NCBI GenBank assembly: GCA_020346185.1
Contig: CP070775.1
Coordinates: forward strand, 2,549,277 to 2,613,276
Direction: 5' to 3'
DNA: 64,000 nt
Origin: Betaproteobacteria bacterium
Lineage (GTDB): Bacteria; Pseudomonadota; Gammaproteobacteria; Burkholderiales; Eutrophovitaceae
Shown: one piece after another, positions 16,376 to 25,921 of the stretch
Layout of the letters: each line of letters opens with the position of its first letter
Position numbering within the stretch: position 1 is the stretch's first letter
Made by a program: the position numbers and the translations under genes
Notes under the pieces: generated by a model
Seen by the model: only the letters and a program-made list of their open reading frames with translations
Told to the model about the DNA's origin: nothing
Database searches by the model: none

Positions 16376-16612
16376 TCAACATATTATTTTGCTCGCTTCA
16401 GACTGTGGTAACCGGCGTGAGTTGAGGGCATTCCCGCGAGGGTAATCAAGCGGCAGACCAAAGCAGAAAGCGATGCCTTCGCGCACCTCGACCACACCCG
16501 GTCTGAGTTTATTGGGCGTGAGCAAGTTGAGCCGCCCAAGTTGATCGTCGCCACCGAAATCGCCCCAGGCAGGACCTTCGGGACGCTTCTTCCAGCGCGA
16601 AGATGTCTCCAT
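16376..16612 (-). pseudogene. N-terminal fragment of a cyclase-family (PF04199) hydrolase
   Basis: The reading frame from ATG 16612 gives 78 residues beginning METSSRWKKRPEGPAWGDFG and continuing DDQLGRLNLLTPNKL and GNALNSRRLP. This matches the N-terminus of proteobacterial cyclase-family proteins (the kynurenine-formamidase-like metal-dependent hydrolases), which are about 300 residues long. The match ends after RRLP and a stop follows eight codons later, with no continuation in other frames that I could see. It is an N-terminal stump left by a deletion, just upstream of the IclR-controlled operon, and may once have been its first catabolic gene or a divergent neighbour. Confidence 0.7.
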
Positions 16613-17105
16613 CGACGACCCCCGTTTCTTGTACTAAGCGCTGTTTTCTTATTAACGCAATGTTTCCTGAGCTGCGCCACGTTCTGGAGCTCAGGTCATA
16701 AGCAAGTAGCGGATACGGCTTTTTCTAACGTATTGGATGCCAATATTACATGTGACAGGAAAATGCACTGGCCGGCAACCAGCGCCGGTCAGTGCAGTCT
16801 TCCTTTATTGCCTCGGGGTCCGTGCGCCGCAGCCGCTATTATTGTTTAGCGCGGTCTGCAGAAGCGGCCGGGACGAGTCGCCTCGCCCCGACACTGCAAG
16901 CATGGAATCCTCCCCCTTCAGGTCCACCGGCATATGCCGCGAACAGACCGGATGATTGTTTCTGGCGGTACGCTTGTCAAGCGCTCGATTTTGCGTCCCG
17001 GAATGCACAATCATCGATTTCCTATAAACAACAATATGATGTGTGATTAAAGTTTTTTAAGTTTTGCACTGCGAAACTCGATGACAGGACCGTCATGGAG
17101 CCCGG
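16613..17105. other. Intergenic stretch between two gene remnants
   Basis: Nearly 500 bp without a gene I can support. Short open frames occur on both strands but have no recognisable motifs. The only clear structure is the hairpin at 16764-16796. The stretch lies between the cyclase stump and the AtuA-like remnant, so it may be deletion scar. Confidence 0.5.
16764..16796. terminator. Hairpin resembling a bidirectional terminator
   Basis: TGCACTGGCCGGC (16764-16776) and GCCGGTCAGTGCA (16784-16796) form a 13-bp stem with one G-T pair and a 7-nt loop. AAAA precedes it and CTTCCTTTATT follows, so it has weak T-tracts in both directions. No intact gene ends beside it, in keeping with a terminator outliving its gene. 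Confidence 0.45.
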
Positions 17106-17874
17106 ATGACACTGCGGATCGGCGCGCTGAGCTTGGTGGGGAGAGCGCATTTCTCCAGCCGCGCTCAACGCCGATAAGGGTCAGCTCGATTACCTGTGCT
17201 TCGAGATCATGGCACCGATGATGTATGAGTTCGGTTGGGAGCGCTCGATCACGTTCACCTCGGCCTCGGTAACGGGCTGGGGCACCCCAACCCTAGGAAG
17301 TCGCCGTGCGCGTCGCGGCCATGACAAAACGCGTGACGAAGCGAACAAGATCGGGCGCGAAGTAGACGGCATGGCGGTGGGTGGCGTTGGCATGACCGGC
17401 AAACGAATCCCGCGTCAGGACCGTGCGGGGGACATCATAGGGGTATGGCCATCACTCGTGCCACGCGAAAAAATCATCCCTTAAATGAACATCATCGAAA
17501 GCTGAAACAATCTAAGCGGAGCAGCGCATGAGAGTACGGCTGCAGCATGCGCCCACTGCCGCTCGGGGGACAAGGGAGATGCCTGCAACATCTCGGTCAT
17601 CGCCTATGCCCCTGAACTCTATCAGCCAATCCGCGAGCAACTCACCGCCGAGAGACTCCGCGAGTTCCACGCCGGCGTCTTCACCGGTGCGCTCACACGT
17701 TATAAAGTCGATGGTTTGTACAGCCTGATCTTTGTCACTCAGGGTGCATTGGGCGGCGGTGTTTCCCGCTCTCTGCACCTTGATAACTTCGGAAAATCAC
17801 TTGCTTCGCGCATCCTTGACTTCGAGATCGATATTCCTCACGACTTCGCATCGCTGCTCCGGGGTATCACGTAA
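17106..17874 (+). pseudogene. Decayed AtuA-family (DUF1446, acyclic terpene utilisation) gene
   Basis: Pieces of an AtuA-family protein run in order through this stretch. ATG 17106 gives MTLRIGA; after a frameshift, WGERISPAALNADKGQLDYL (17137 on) matches the family N-terminus. CFEIMA then joins directly to APMMYEFGW, normally more than 100 residues later, so a large internal deletion is present. From 17551, in the same frame as the middle piece but after stops, AHCRSGDKGDACNISVIAYA to GALGGGVSRSLHLDNFGK and the stop at 17872-17874 is the typical C-terminal domain. The intact family protein has about 450-600 residues. AtuA proteins act in citronellol/geraniol and related degradation. This copy cannot be functional. 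Confidence 0.75.
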
Positions 17875-18012
17875 AGCAGGCATGACTTCAATCGCGGAGC
17901 CTGCTCAATTGTTGACTCGCAACACCGTTCTAACAAAGGTACGCAAAACACAGTCCAAGAATCACGGACCCAATCAAACTGCGTTAGGATTCGCGCAAGA
18001 GATTTCTTGAAT

Positions 18013-18879
18013 ATGCCTGACGCGCGACTCGGCAGCTTTGCCGCATCCATCATCGCTTTCATTGCCGCAACGATGGTAGCGGGATGCAGTTCAATCGACG
18101 AGGTCATCGAATCGGCACCAAAACCCAGCGCCAGAGTACTTGGCGCGGGGGTGCGTAATCTCAGTTTGCAAAGCCTTGATCTCGTGTTCGACGTCGAGGT
18201 TTCCAATCCCTACGGCGTCAGCCTTCCCCTGGTCGATCTGACTTACACGCTGGCCAGCAGCGAAACGCGGCTCCTGTCGGGCAGCATCAAGCCATCCGGA
18301 TCGGTGCCGGCCAATGGAACGAGCGTGGTTCAGCTTCCCGCCAGACTCGATCTTGCCGCCGTGTTGAAGACACTGCCACGCGTCAAACCGGGCGCTGTCG
18401 TGCCCTTTCAGGCGCAGCTCAATCTTCTCGTCGATGTGCCTTTGCTGGGAGAAATGACGCTGCCACTCGAACGCAGCGGCGAGATTCCTGTGCCTGCGCT
18501 ACCCGAGATCACGCTGCTCTCATTTTACGTCGGCACCCTCGATATTGACGAGCTTAGCGCCGAAGCCAGACTGCGTGTGAAGAACACCAATAAGTTTCGA
18601 ATCGATTTGGCCAAAATTCGGTTTGACTTGGCTCTGGACGGCAGAAATGTAGCGAGTACACACTTACGCGCCTCGCCGAAACTTGGGCCTGGACAAACTG
18701 CGGTAGTGAGGATTCCACTGTCGCTCTCGCCTAGCGCGCTCGGCGCTGGCGTACTCGATATCCTCGACGGAGGCGACACCGGTTACACCATGTCCGGCAG
18801 ACTTGATGTCATAACCCCCTATGGGGAACTCGCGCTTCCTTTCAGTCAGCGCGGAAACACGACGCTGCGCCACAAGTAG
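18013..18879 (+). CDS. LEA14/WHy-like lipoprotein with two domains
   Basis: The 288-residue protein begins with a lipoprotein signal ending in MVAGC, so it is probably anchored to a membrane facing the periplasm. Two copies of the immunoglobulin-like LEA14/WHy fold follow: VLGAGVRNLSLQSLDLVFDV with VSNPYGVSLPL, then TLLSFYVGTLDIDELSAEA with VKNTNKFRIDL. The N(P/T)-type turn after the second strand is the hallmark of the domain. Such proteins bind hydrophobic ligands or protect under desiccation in plants; in bacteria their role is not settled. I chose the ATG at 18013 over a TTG two codons earlier. No operon partner is evident; the amidase gene starts 105 bp downstream on the same strand. Confidence 0.78.
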   Translation: MPDARLGSFAASIIAFIAATMVAGCSSIDEVIESAPKPSARVLGAGVRNLSLQSLDLVFDVEVSNPYGVSLPLVDLTYTLASSETRLLSGSIKPSGSVPANGTSVVQLPARLDLAAVLKTLPRVKPGAVVPFQAQLNLLVDVPLLGEMTLPLERSGEIPVPALPEITLLSFYVGTLDIDELSAEARLRVKNTNKFRIDLAKIRFDLALDGRNVASTHLRASPKLGPGQTAVVRIPLSLSPSALGAGVLDILDGGDTGYTMSGRLDVITPYGELALPFSQRGNTTLRHK

Positions 18880-18984
18880 CATAGACGGCGGCAGACTCAC
18901 GAATACGATACGGTTTCAACTAGATACAGTTCCAGATAGACGCGACCGCCAAACACCGGCGACCAACCAGATCCCTTCCAAACC

Positions 18985-20469
18985 ATGCCCACTACAAGAC
19001 GCACCAAAGTTGCACTCGGACCCGATATTGCCTTCAGTTCAGCGAGTAGACTCGCCGCCATGATTAGGCGGCGCAAGATCGGCTGTCTCGAACTGCTGGA
19101 TCATTACGTCGACCGCGTTTCGCGTCTCAACCCACGAATTAACGCCATCGTCGTGTTCGACGAGCAGCGCGCGCGCCTGCGCGCGCGGAAGGCCGATCGC
19201 GCTGCGGCAAAAGGCGACTGGTGGGGCCCGTTGCACGGTGTTCCCATGACGGTAAAGGAATCATTCGATATAGCCGGCCTGGCAACCACCTGGGGACACA
19301 CGCGTCACCGCAAGAATATCGCCAAACAGAACGCGCTGTCGGTGAACCGGCTGCTCGGCGCCGGTGCCGTCATCTTCGGCAAGACAAATACCCCTGTCGG
19401 ACTTTCCGATTGGCAAACCTACAACCCGGTTTATGGCACGACCAACAATCCGTGGGATATTTCCCGCGTGCCGGGTGGCTCCTCCGGCGGGGCGGCCGCT
19501 GCGCTTGCCGCAGGCCTGACCGGGCTCGAACTGGGTAGCGATATCGGCGCCTCGATACGCAATCCGGCCCATTACTGCGGTGTGTTTGGCCACAAGCCGA
19601 CATTTCAACTCTGCCCGATACACGGGCATAACTTGCCGCCAAACTTATCGACCAGGGATATGGCGGTGATCGGGCCGCTGGCGCGCAGCGCGGACGACCT
19701 CGCTCTCGCGCTTGGCATTATCGGCCAGCCGGACCCATTCTCAGCTCGAGGCATTCGCGTCAATTTGCCAAAGCCGCAAAAAAACATTCGCAAGCTGCGC
19801 ATCGCTGTTCTCACCAACGCTGCCACCGCAGAAGTCGACGATAGCGTACAGGCGGGCGTTCTTGCGGCGGCGCAATGTTTCGCACGGGCCGGTGCCACTG
19901 TTTCCGACAGCGCGCGCCCCCACTTCGATTTGCACGATGCGCACCGTACCTACATTCATCTGTTGCGTGGTGCCACCTCACCGGCAGTTCTTGACAAGGA
20001 CTACGCGGCATTGCGGCGCCGCGCCCCGCGTATGCGTGATAACGACGATTCCTACCAGGCGTGGATGATCCGCGCCACGACCATGTCACATCGCGACTGG
20101 CACAGCTGGAACGAGAAGCGTGAGGTCCTGCGCCACGCCTGGCTTCGCTTCTTTCAAGACTGGGATTTGCTTCTGTGTCCGACTGCTGCAAGTGCCGCTT
20201 TCGAGCACCATCAGCATGGAGAACGCTGGCAGAGAATGATCCCGGTAAACGGACAGCCACAGCCAACCACGACGCAGCTGTTCTGGGCCGGCCTGTCGGG
20301 CATGGTGTATCTTCCTTCCACGGTTGCGCCGGTCGCATTTACTGACGAACGTTTGCCTATTGGCGTGCAGATCATCGGGCCGCAGTATAGCGACCTGCAA
20401 TGCATTGCCGCGGCAAAATTTCTCGAGCGCGAATTGCAGCCTTTTGTGGCGCCCGATGAATTTATCTGA
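18985..20469 (+). CDS. Amidase-signature (AS) family amidase
   Basis: This 494-residue enzyme carries the amidase signature: catalytic Lys91 in TVKES, GGSSGG (164-169) with the cis-serine Ser166, and nucleophile Ser190 in GSDIGASIR. It hydrolyses a carboxamide to acid and ammonia in the cytoplasm. The length is normal and the C-terminal PIGVQIIGPQ motif is present. Many paralogues differ in substrate, and nothing here separates an aryl-acetamidase from a 6-aminohexanoate-type enzyme. It is not GatA: gatB and gatC are absent and the sequence lacks GatA features. It is followed after 22 bp by a small secreted Sel1-type gene, so the two may share a transcript. Confidence 0.88.
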   Translation: MPTTRRTKVALGPDIAFSSASRLAAMIRRRKIGCLELLDHYVDRVSRLNPRINAIVVFDEQRARLRARKADRAAAKGDWWGPLHGVPMTVKESFDIAGLATTWGHTRHRKNIAKQNALSVNRLLGAGAVIFGKTNTPVGLSDWQTYNPVYGTTNNPWDISRVPGGSSGGAAAALAAGLTGLELGSDIGASIRNPAHYCGVFGHKPTFQLCPIHGHNLPPNLSTRDMAVIGPLARSADDLALALGIIGQPDPFSARGIRVNLPKPQKNIRKLRIAVLTNAATAEVDDSVQAGVLAAAQCFARAGATVSDSARPHFDLHDAHRTYIHLLRGATSPAVLDKDYAALRRRAPRMRDNDDSYQAWMIRATTMSHRDWHSWNEKREVLRHAWLRFFQDWDLLLCPTAASAAFEHHQHGERWQRMIPVNGQPQPTTTQLFWAGLSGMVYLPSTVAPVAFTDERLPIGVQIIGPQYSDLQCIAAAKFLERELQPFVAPDEFI

Positions 20470-20491
20470 CACTCGCCAGGGACGACTACCC

Positions 20492-20890
20492 ATGAACAAG
20501 ATCATCCTCTGTTTGACCACCGCCTTGCTGCTGACCTGGAACGTCAGCGCACAGGCTCAAACAGAGGAGTCAAGCGACGCCTTCTTCAATGGCGTCACCG
20601 CGTACCGCGCCTTCGAATTCGAAGAGGCAGCGGAATGGTTCCTAAAGGCGGCCGAACAAGGCGATGCAGAAGCGCAATTCCTGCTGGGGCGCATGCACTT
20701 CGATGGCAATAGTCTGAGCATCGACAACGTCACTGCCTACATGTGGTTCGACATCGCAGCCGGTAACGGCCTGCGTGCCGGGATGCGCTACCGGGATGGC
20801 ATGGCCAGAAAGATGACTGATGACGAAGTTGCGACGGCCAGACAGCGTGCCGACCAGTGGCGCAGCAAACATCCCCCTTCGCGTCGCTGA
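20492..20890 (+). CDS. Small secreted Sel1-repeat protein
   Basis: From ATG 20492 the product has 132 residues with a signal peptide (KIILCLTTALLLTWNVSAQA, cleavage probably after AQA). Sel1-like helical repeats follow: AAEWFLKAAEQGDAEAQFLLG and, imperfectly, AYMWFDIAAGNGLRAGMRYR. The last helix, KMTDDEVATARQRADQW, is common at the end of short Sel1 proteins. Such repeats serve protein-protein contacts in the periplasm. The frame is open upstream into the amidase, but the signal peptide and GCCAGGGAC before the ATG favour this start. Confidence 0.82.
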   Translation: MNKIILCLTTALLLTWNVSAQAQTEESSDAFFNGVTAYRAFEFEEAAEWFLKAAEQGDAEAQFLLGRMHFDGNSLSIDNVTAYMWFDIAAGNGLRAGMRYRDGMARKMTDDEVATARQRADQWRSKHPPSRR

Positions 20891-20942
20891 TTCCGCTACC
20901 GCGCAGCCTGGCACCAATAAATCTCCGACGCGTCAAGGCCTG

Positions 20943-22290
20943 TCAAATACGTGATATCGCTGCGGCAATCTTGCCCATAGCCAACGCGGCCGGCAAGCCA
21001 GGATAGGCATGCATCAACAACTTGCGCTTCTTCAGCGCGTCGGGCACAAACTTGTCTTCCAGGATATCACCAGCGTGACGGAGCTTGATTCCAGCCGCCG
21101 TCTGCGACTCGAGGTAACGATTGACCACATTGGCTAACTGCGCCGCGTATCGCGCGCCAACGACCCGGACTAGAGCGCCAGATCAGAAATGCCTACAGCG
21201 GTATCGACAAACAGATTGTCGTAACAGTTTACCAGCTGATCGATAATCGCACTGATTTCGTCCTGCACCTCGCCGATCGCATCGTCCAACGTGGCACCGC
21301 CTGTCAAAACATCTTGAAGGGTACTTTTACAATGGATATTGAATACGACGTCAAGACTTGCAAGGCCAAAATCAGTATCGAGCAGCAGCACTTGCTTGCC
21401 CGGCCTGGGCAATGCAGTTGCAAGATTGGCCGCGACGAGAGTTTTTGCGACCCCGCCCTTGCCGCTGGTGACTGCGATGATGGCTACGATACCCGCTCGC
21501 CAACCCTTCGAACGGTCGCCGCTGAACGTGGAGTTGCGATTTCGGAATGACTCATCCTTGGCCCGCGTATCCACTGAGAGTAACGCTGATTTTTCACTGG
21601 CGGACACACCAGTAATGCCGGTTGGTCGCATGACCAGACCGTTACGCCCCGCTCGTTTCGCCTCGTAGATTTGACGATCTGCGGATGCGATCAATGACTT
21701 TGGGGCTGAATCGTGCCACATTGAAACACTGACGGTGACGTGAACTGTCCGACCGTCGGGCAACGCAAACTTTTATGCATCGACGCGTCCCCGAACACGC
21801 TCTGCCGCGGGTAACGCATGCTGCGCGAAGCAATTGGGCGGAATCGCTGCGAACTCCTCGCCACCGTAGCGCGTCAACGCGCCCATCGACGGCATGTTGT
21901 CCTTGATCCCCCGCAGGACAATGTCGCCGGTAACCTGACCGCAGGTATCCTTGATCGATTTGAAGTGGTCAGCGTCGATCATCAACAGGACCATTGGCGC
22001 CCCCCCGATAAACGGTCGAGCTCCTGATCCAGCGCCAAGCGAAACTGACGAATATTGACCGAGCCAGTCAACGCATCGAGGGACGGCAGTTCACGCAGCC
22101 CGTCGATAACGATAACGCGTCGCACAAACCTGATATCGGATTCAGACGCTGCGTCGAGCCGAACCTGCCCGGTCCGGGATGGCAGGCTGAGAGTCTCCGA
22201 CAGACGCAAATCGCCGAAGCCACGGCCGCTTGATTCGATGCAGATGACGGTTGCGAAATTGAAGGGCGGCGAGTCAAGGAAAAATGTAGG
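20943..22290 (-). pseudogene. Decayed GGDEF-MinD/FlhG fusion gene
   Basis: Reading leftward, frame-broken pieces spell one ancestral protein. A short N-terminal region (FNFATVICIESSGRGFGDLR) leads to DALTGSVNIRQFRLALDQEL (about 22100), the start of a GGDEF domain. LMIDADHFKSIKDTCGQVTG with RYGGEEF follows (21994-21773), and VHVTVSVSMW to ADRQIYEAKRAGRNG ends the domain. Then comes a deviant Walker A ATPase of the MinD/FlhG type, VTSGKGGVAKTLVAANLATA, with LLLDTDFGLASLDVVF and FVDTAVGISD (21500-21180). After a deletion, DALKKRKLLMHAYPGLPAAL to the stop at 20943 is the FlhG-like C-terminus. At least three frameshifts, a missing start and an internal deletion rule out a working product. Confidence 0.75.
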
Positions 22291-22464
22291 CTCTTGTCAC
22301 GATCACATTTTCGTCGCCCACATGACCGCGCAAGCCGCCGAATAAGCGTTGAAAATCCATCTAATCACCGGCTTGCGCGCCTTCAGGTTGCGACAAGCGA
22401 GGCGCGCTTGTGTTAGCGTTGCCAAACAATGTATCGAACGGGTGTGCAGGCCCGTGACAGACCC

Positions 22465-24120
22465 ATGACGAACATCACCCACGACACGATCATCCGTGGC
22501 GCCAGCATCGTTGACGGTAGCGGCGGCGAAACCTGTGTCGGTGACGTCGCCGTCGACGCCGGTCGCATCACAGCAGTCGGCAAGATCAACGGCCACGCGC
22601 GCGAAGTAGTCGACGCCAGCGGCCTGGCGCTGATGCCCGGCATCGTCGACGTGCACACGCATTACGATGCGCAACTGACCTGGGACCGCACCATGTCCCC
22701 GTCGCCATCGCTGGGGGTAACCACCGCTGTAATCGGCAACTGCGGTTTTGGCATCGCGCCCTGCCCTGAGAACCAACGAGAAACAATGCTGAAGAATCTG
22801 TCGGTTGTCGAGGGCATGAATCTCGACGCATTGCTGACCGGCACGCAATGGGATTTTGAATCGTTCTCCGAGTACCTCGAGCAAATCCGCCGCGTTGGAC
22901 CGTATGCAAACGTCGCGGCACTGGTGGGTCACTCGACTATCCGCACCGCGGTAATGGGCGACGACGCCTCCAGCCGCGCCGAGCCGACTGCCGAGGAACT
23001 CAGCAGAATGCAATCAATGGTTCGTGACGCCATTGCTTCCGGCGCCATTGGGCTTGCATCGTCGTTTTCGCCGAATCACTCTGGATACGGCGGCCGGCCA
23101 ATGCCATCGACCATTGCCACCGACGCGGAATTGCGCGCGCTGATGCAGCCGTTGCGTGAGGCGGAAAGAGGCATGTTCGTGATGGCGAGCGGCTCGCGCG
23201 GCACCCCGGAGTACATGGAGTCACTCGCCACCGATACCGGCCGTCCGGTCTTCATGGTGACCGTGCTGGCGATGTACAACGATGCCGACCCGCAAGCCGC
23301 CCAGGGTTACTACGAGCGCTGCGCCGAGGCACGCGAGCGCGGCCACGAAGTCTATATTCACGCCAATCCGCATCCATTGTCATTCGACTTCACATTGCGC
23401 GACCCATACCTGCTCTTTTCGCACGATGCTTTTGATCGAGTTAAAGCAGCCACACCGGAAGAATTGCCGGAGATTTACGCTGACCCCGCGTTTCGCAACC
23501 GCTTCCGGGAGAATCTCAGTAACCCGCGGCCAGGCATCCTGTTTTACGGCGACTGGTCCAAGATCGAGCGCGACGAACAGCCCGTCTCTGAACTCGCCAG
23601 GCAAGCAGGGCGCGATCCTGTTGACTGGTTTTTCGAACAACCGATCGATACGCAGTTCATCGCCAAACTGTTCCAAAACGACGATGCCGGTGTCACACCG
23701 CTGCTGAAGCATCCCAACGGCGTATTGGCATTGTCTGACGCCGGCGCGCACCTGATTTTTCTTTGCGACGCCGGCTTCGGCTTGCATTTCCTAAAGCACT
23801 GGGTGCGCGAAACCGGAACGTTTACTCTCGCCGAAGGTGTCCGGCGGCTGACTTCGGACCCGGCAGACAAATACCGCATTCCCGATCGGGGTCGAATCAG
23901 AATGGGTGACTGGGCCGACCTGTTGCTGTTCGATCCGCAAACCGTTGGCATGTCCGCGTTACAGCGGCGTAACGATTTGCCGGGTGGTGGCTCTAGAATG
24001 ATTCGCCAACCCGAAGGCTTGCACGGCGTATGGGTAAACGGCGTTCGGGTGCATGACGGCAAAGATTACCTGCCGCTCGATTCCGGACCGGGGCAGGTAC
24101 TTAGAGAGTTCCATAGTTAA
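22465..24120 (+). CDS. D-aminoacylase-like amidohydrolase
   Basis: This is a member of the N-acyl-D-amino-acid deacylase / dihydroorotase-like amidohydrolases, about 551 residues from the ATG at 22465; an ATG twelve codons earlier is possible but extends past family N-termini. DVHTHYDAQLTWD (62-74) holds the metal-binding HxH, GNCGFGIAPC follows as in D-aminoacylases, and SDAGAH near the C-terminus carries the catalytic Asp. It ends with the usual second beta-domain (PDRGRIRMGDWADLLLFDP). Such enzymes remove N-acyl groups from D-amino acids or hydrolyse related cyclic amides. It stands 68 bp before a TPP-dependent enzyme on the same strand, suggesting an operon. Confidence 0.85.
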   Translation: MTNITHDTIIRGASIVDGSGGETCVGDVAVDAGRITAVGKINGHAREVVDASGLALMPGIVDVHTHYDAQLTWDRTMSPSPSLGVTTAVIGNCGFGIAPCPENQRETMLKNLSVVEGMNLDALLTGTQWDFESFSEYLEQIRRVGPYANVAALVGHSTIRTAVMGDDASSRAEPTAEELSRMQSMVRDAIASGAIGLASSFSPNHSGYGGRPMPSTIATDAELRALMQPLREAERGMFVMASGSRGTPEYMESLATDTGRPVFMVTVLAMYNDADPQAAQGYYERCAEARERGHEVYIHANPHPLSFDFTLRDPYLLFSHDAFDRVKAATPEELPEIYADPAFRNRFRENLSNPRPGILFYGDWSKIERDEQPVSELARQAGRDPVDWFFEQPIDTQFIAKLFQNDDAGVTPLLKHPNGVLALSDAGAHLIFLCDAGFGLHFLKHWVRETGTFTLAEGVRRLTSDPADKYRIPDRGRIRMGDWADLLLFDPQTVGMSALQRRNDLPGGGSRMIRQPEGLHGVWVNGVRVHDGKDYLPLDSGPGQVLREFHS

Positions 24121-24188
24121 TCGGCGGTAAGCTCGGCCGGCACAGGCAGTATCGAACGAGTTGTACCGACAAAAATATAGGCCAGACC

Positions 24189-25826
24189 ATGAACGGCAAC
24201 GAATACGTCGCAAAGATTCTCAAGCAGGAGGGAGTGGAATTGATCACCTGCTACCCGAATAACCCGATTATCGAAGAAGTCGCCAAACAGGGCATCAGAC
24301 CGGTGGCGTTTCGTCATGAGCGCGGCGCCATAATGGCTGCGGACGGCATCAGCCGGACAAGTGGCCGGCAACGATTCGGCATCGCCGCGATCCAGGCCCA
24401 GGCGGGCGCGGAAAACGCCATGGGCGGCATCGCGCAAGCCTACGCCGACAACGTGCCGATCCTGGTACTTCCCGGGGGCTTGTTGCTCAACCAGATCGCT
24501 GTGAAGCCCAACTTCTCGGCGACCGCAAATTACCGCGGCATCGTCAAACACGTCGAAGCCATCTATCGCCCGGAAGACGTCGGCGCCGCCATGCGTCGCG
24601 CCTTCAACGCGCTGCGAAACGGCCCGGCAGGCCCGGTCGTCATCGAACTCACTGCCGACGTCTGCCGTGAAGAAATTCCGGAACAGGCGCTGAACTACAA
24701 ATCACCGCGTATCAGTAAACAGCAACCATCCAGCGGCGATATCAAGGACGCTGTCAAAGCCTTCTTGTCAGCGGCAAACCCGTTGCTCTGGGCAGGTCAA
24801 GGTGTGTTGACGTCGCGTGCCACCGAAGAGCTGGAAGCACTCGCCGAACTGACGGGTATCCCGGTCTTTTGCACCATGCCCGGAAAATCAGCGATGGATG
24901 AACGTCACCCGCTGTGCCTTGGCGCCGGCAGCGCCATGACCACCATGGCAGCAGGCAAATGGCTCGAGGAAAGTGACCTGGTACTTGCGCTGGGCTCGAG
25001 CATGACTCGCACCTTCTATGGCCAGTCGATTCGCGGCAAGAAGTTTCTCATCCAGAACACTGAGAACGCGGCCGACATGAACAAGGATGAATGGGTCGAC
25101 ATCGGCCTGATGGGTGACACCAAACTCACTCTGGAGGCATTGCTCGATGAAGTACGTGCTCAGATCGGCAAGCCGCGCGAAGACCTGGCAAAACGCAACG
25201 CGGCCATCATTGCGAAAAAGCGCAGCGAATGGCTCAAGGAGTGGGCATCCTTACTGCAATCGGACGAGGAACCGCTCAATACCTACCGTGTGATTCATGA
25301 GATTGATAAAACGCTCGACCGCGATAACAGCATGGTCACACACGATGCCGGCGCGCCACGCGATTCAATCGTGCCTTTTTACACGGCAACCACTCCGCAC
25401 AGCTACATTGGCTGGGGCAAAACGACCCATCTCGGCTTTGGCATTCCGCTCATGATCGGCGCAAAGATGGCCAATCCGGACCGCTTCTGCCTTAACTTTA
25501 TGGGCGACGCAGCTTTCGGTATGTCTGGCACCGACCTTGAAACATCCGCGCGCACCGGCTTTCCGATCACTACTGTACTGCTGAACAACGGCGGCATGGC
25601 CACCTATCCGGGTGGCTTTCCAACCGCGCGGGAAAAATACGGCGTGTCTCACATGTTGGGCGACTACGCGAAAATCGCCGAAGCGATGGGTGCAGTCGGC
25701 CTGACCGTCAAGAAAGTCGGCGAAATGGCCCCGGCGCTGGAAAAAGCCAAGCGCCTCAATGCCGACGGAAAGGCAGTCCTGATCGACGTTCACTCCAATA
25801 TGGAGTCGAAGAAGTCTCGCTACTAA
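24189..25826 (+). CDS. TPP-dependent enzyme of the acetolactate synthase/decarboxylase family
   Basis: The 545-residue protein has the three-domain layout of ThDP enzymes: an N-terminal PYR domain with the activating Glu44 in RHERGA, a central domain, and a C-terminal PP domain with GDAAFGMSGTDLETSARTG (439 on) and NNGG at about 467-470 closing the TPP motif. Unlike acetolactate synthase, QAQAGAENAMGG replaces the usual GPG-type loop and no regulatory subunit lies nearby. The reaction may be decarboxylation or carboligation of a 2-oxoacid, or an oxalyl-CoA-type lyase step; this is not decidable by eye. It follows the amidohydrolase and is probably co-transcribed with it. Confidence 0.82.
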   Translation: MNGNEYVAKILKQEGVELITCYPNNPIIEEVAKQGIRPVAFRHERGAIMAADGISRTSGRQRFGIAAIQAQAGAENAMGGIAQAYADNVPILVLPGGLLLNQIAVKPNFSATANYRGIVKHVEAIYRPEDVGAAMRRAFNALRNGPAGPVVIELTADVCREEIPEQALNYKSPRISKQQPSSGDIKDAVKAFLSAANPLLWAGQGVLTSRATEELEALAELTGIPVFCTMPGKSAMDERHPLCLGAGSAMTTMAAGKWLEESDLVLALGSSMTRTFYGQSIRGKKFLIQNTENAADMNKDEWVDIGLMGDTKLTLEALLDEVRAQIGKPREDLAKRNAAIIAKKRSEWLKEWASLLQSDEEPLNTYRVIHEIDKTLDRDNSMVTHDAGAPRDSIVPFYTATTPHSYIGWGKTTHLGFGIPLMIGAKMANPDRFCLNFMGDAAFGMSGTDLETSARTGFPITTVLLNNGGMATYPGGFPTAREKYGVSHMLGDYAKIAEAMGAVGLTVKKVGEMAPALEKAKRLNADGKAVLIDVHSNMESKKSRY

Positions 25827-25921
25827 CCAACGACCTCAAGATTCGCGTCACAGAAGTCCACGCTCACCGAAACAAAGACAACCACAAGTCGCCTCGGCTT
25901 AATCGACGAGTCGGTACTGCA

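Noticed and set aside
17838..18206. 122-codon minus-strand frame opposite the LEA14-like lipoprotein start
   Set aside because: It overlaps the AtuA remnant and the lipoprotein gene in antisense and has no recognisable feature.
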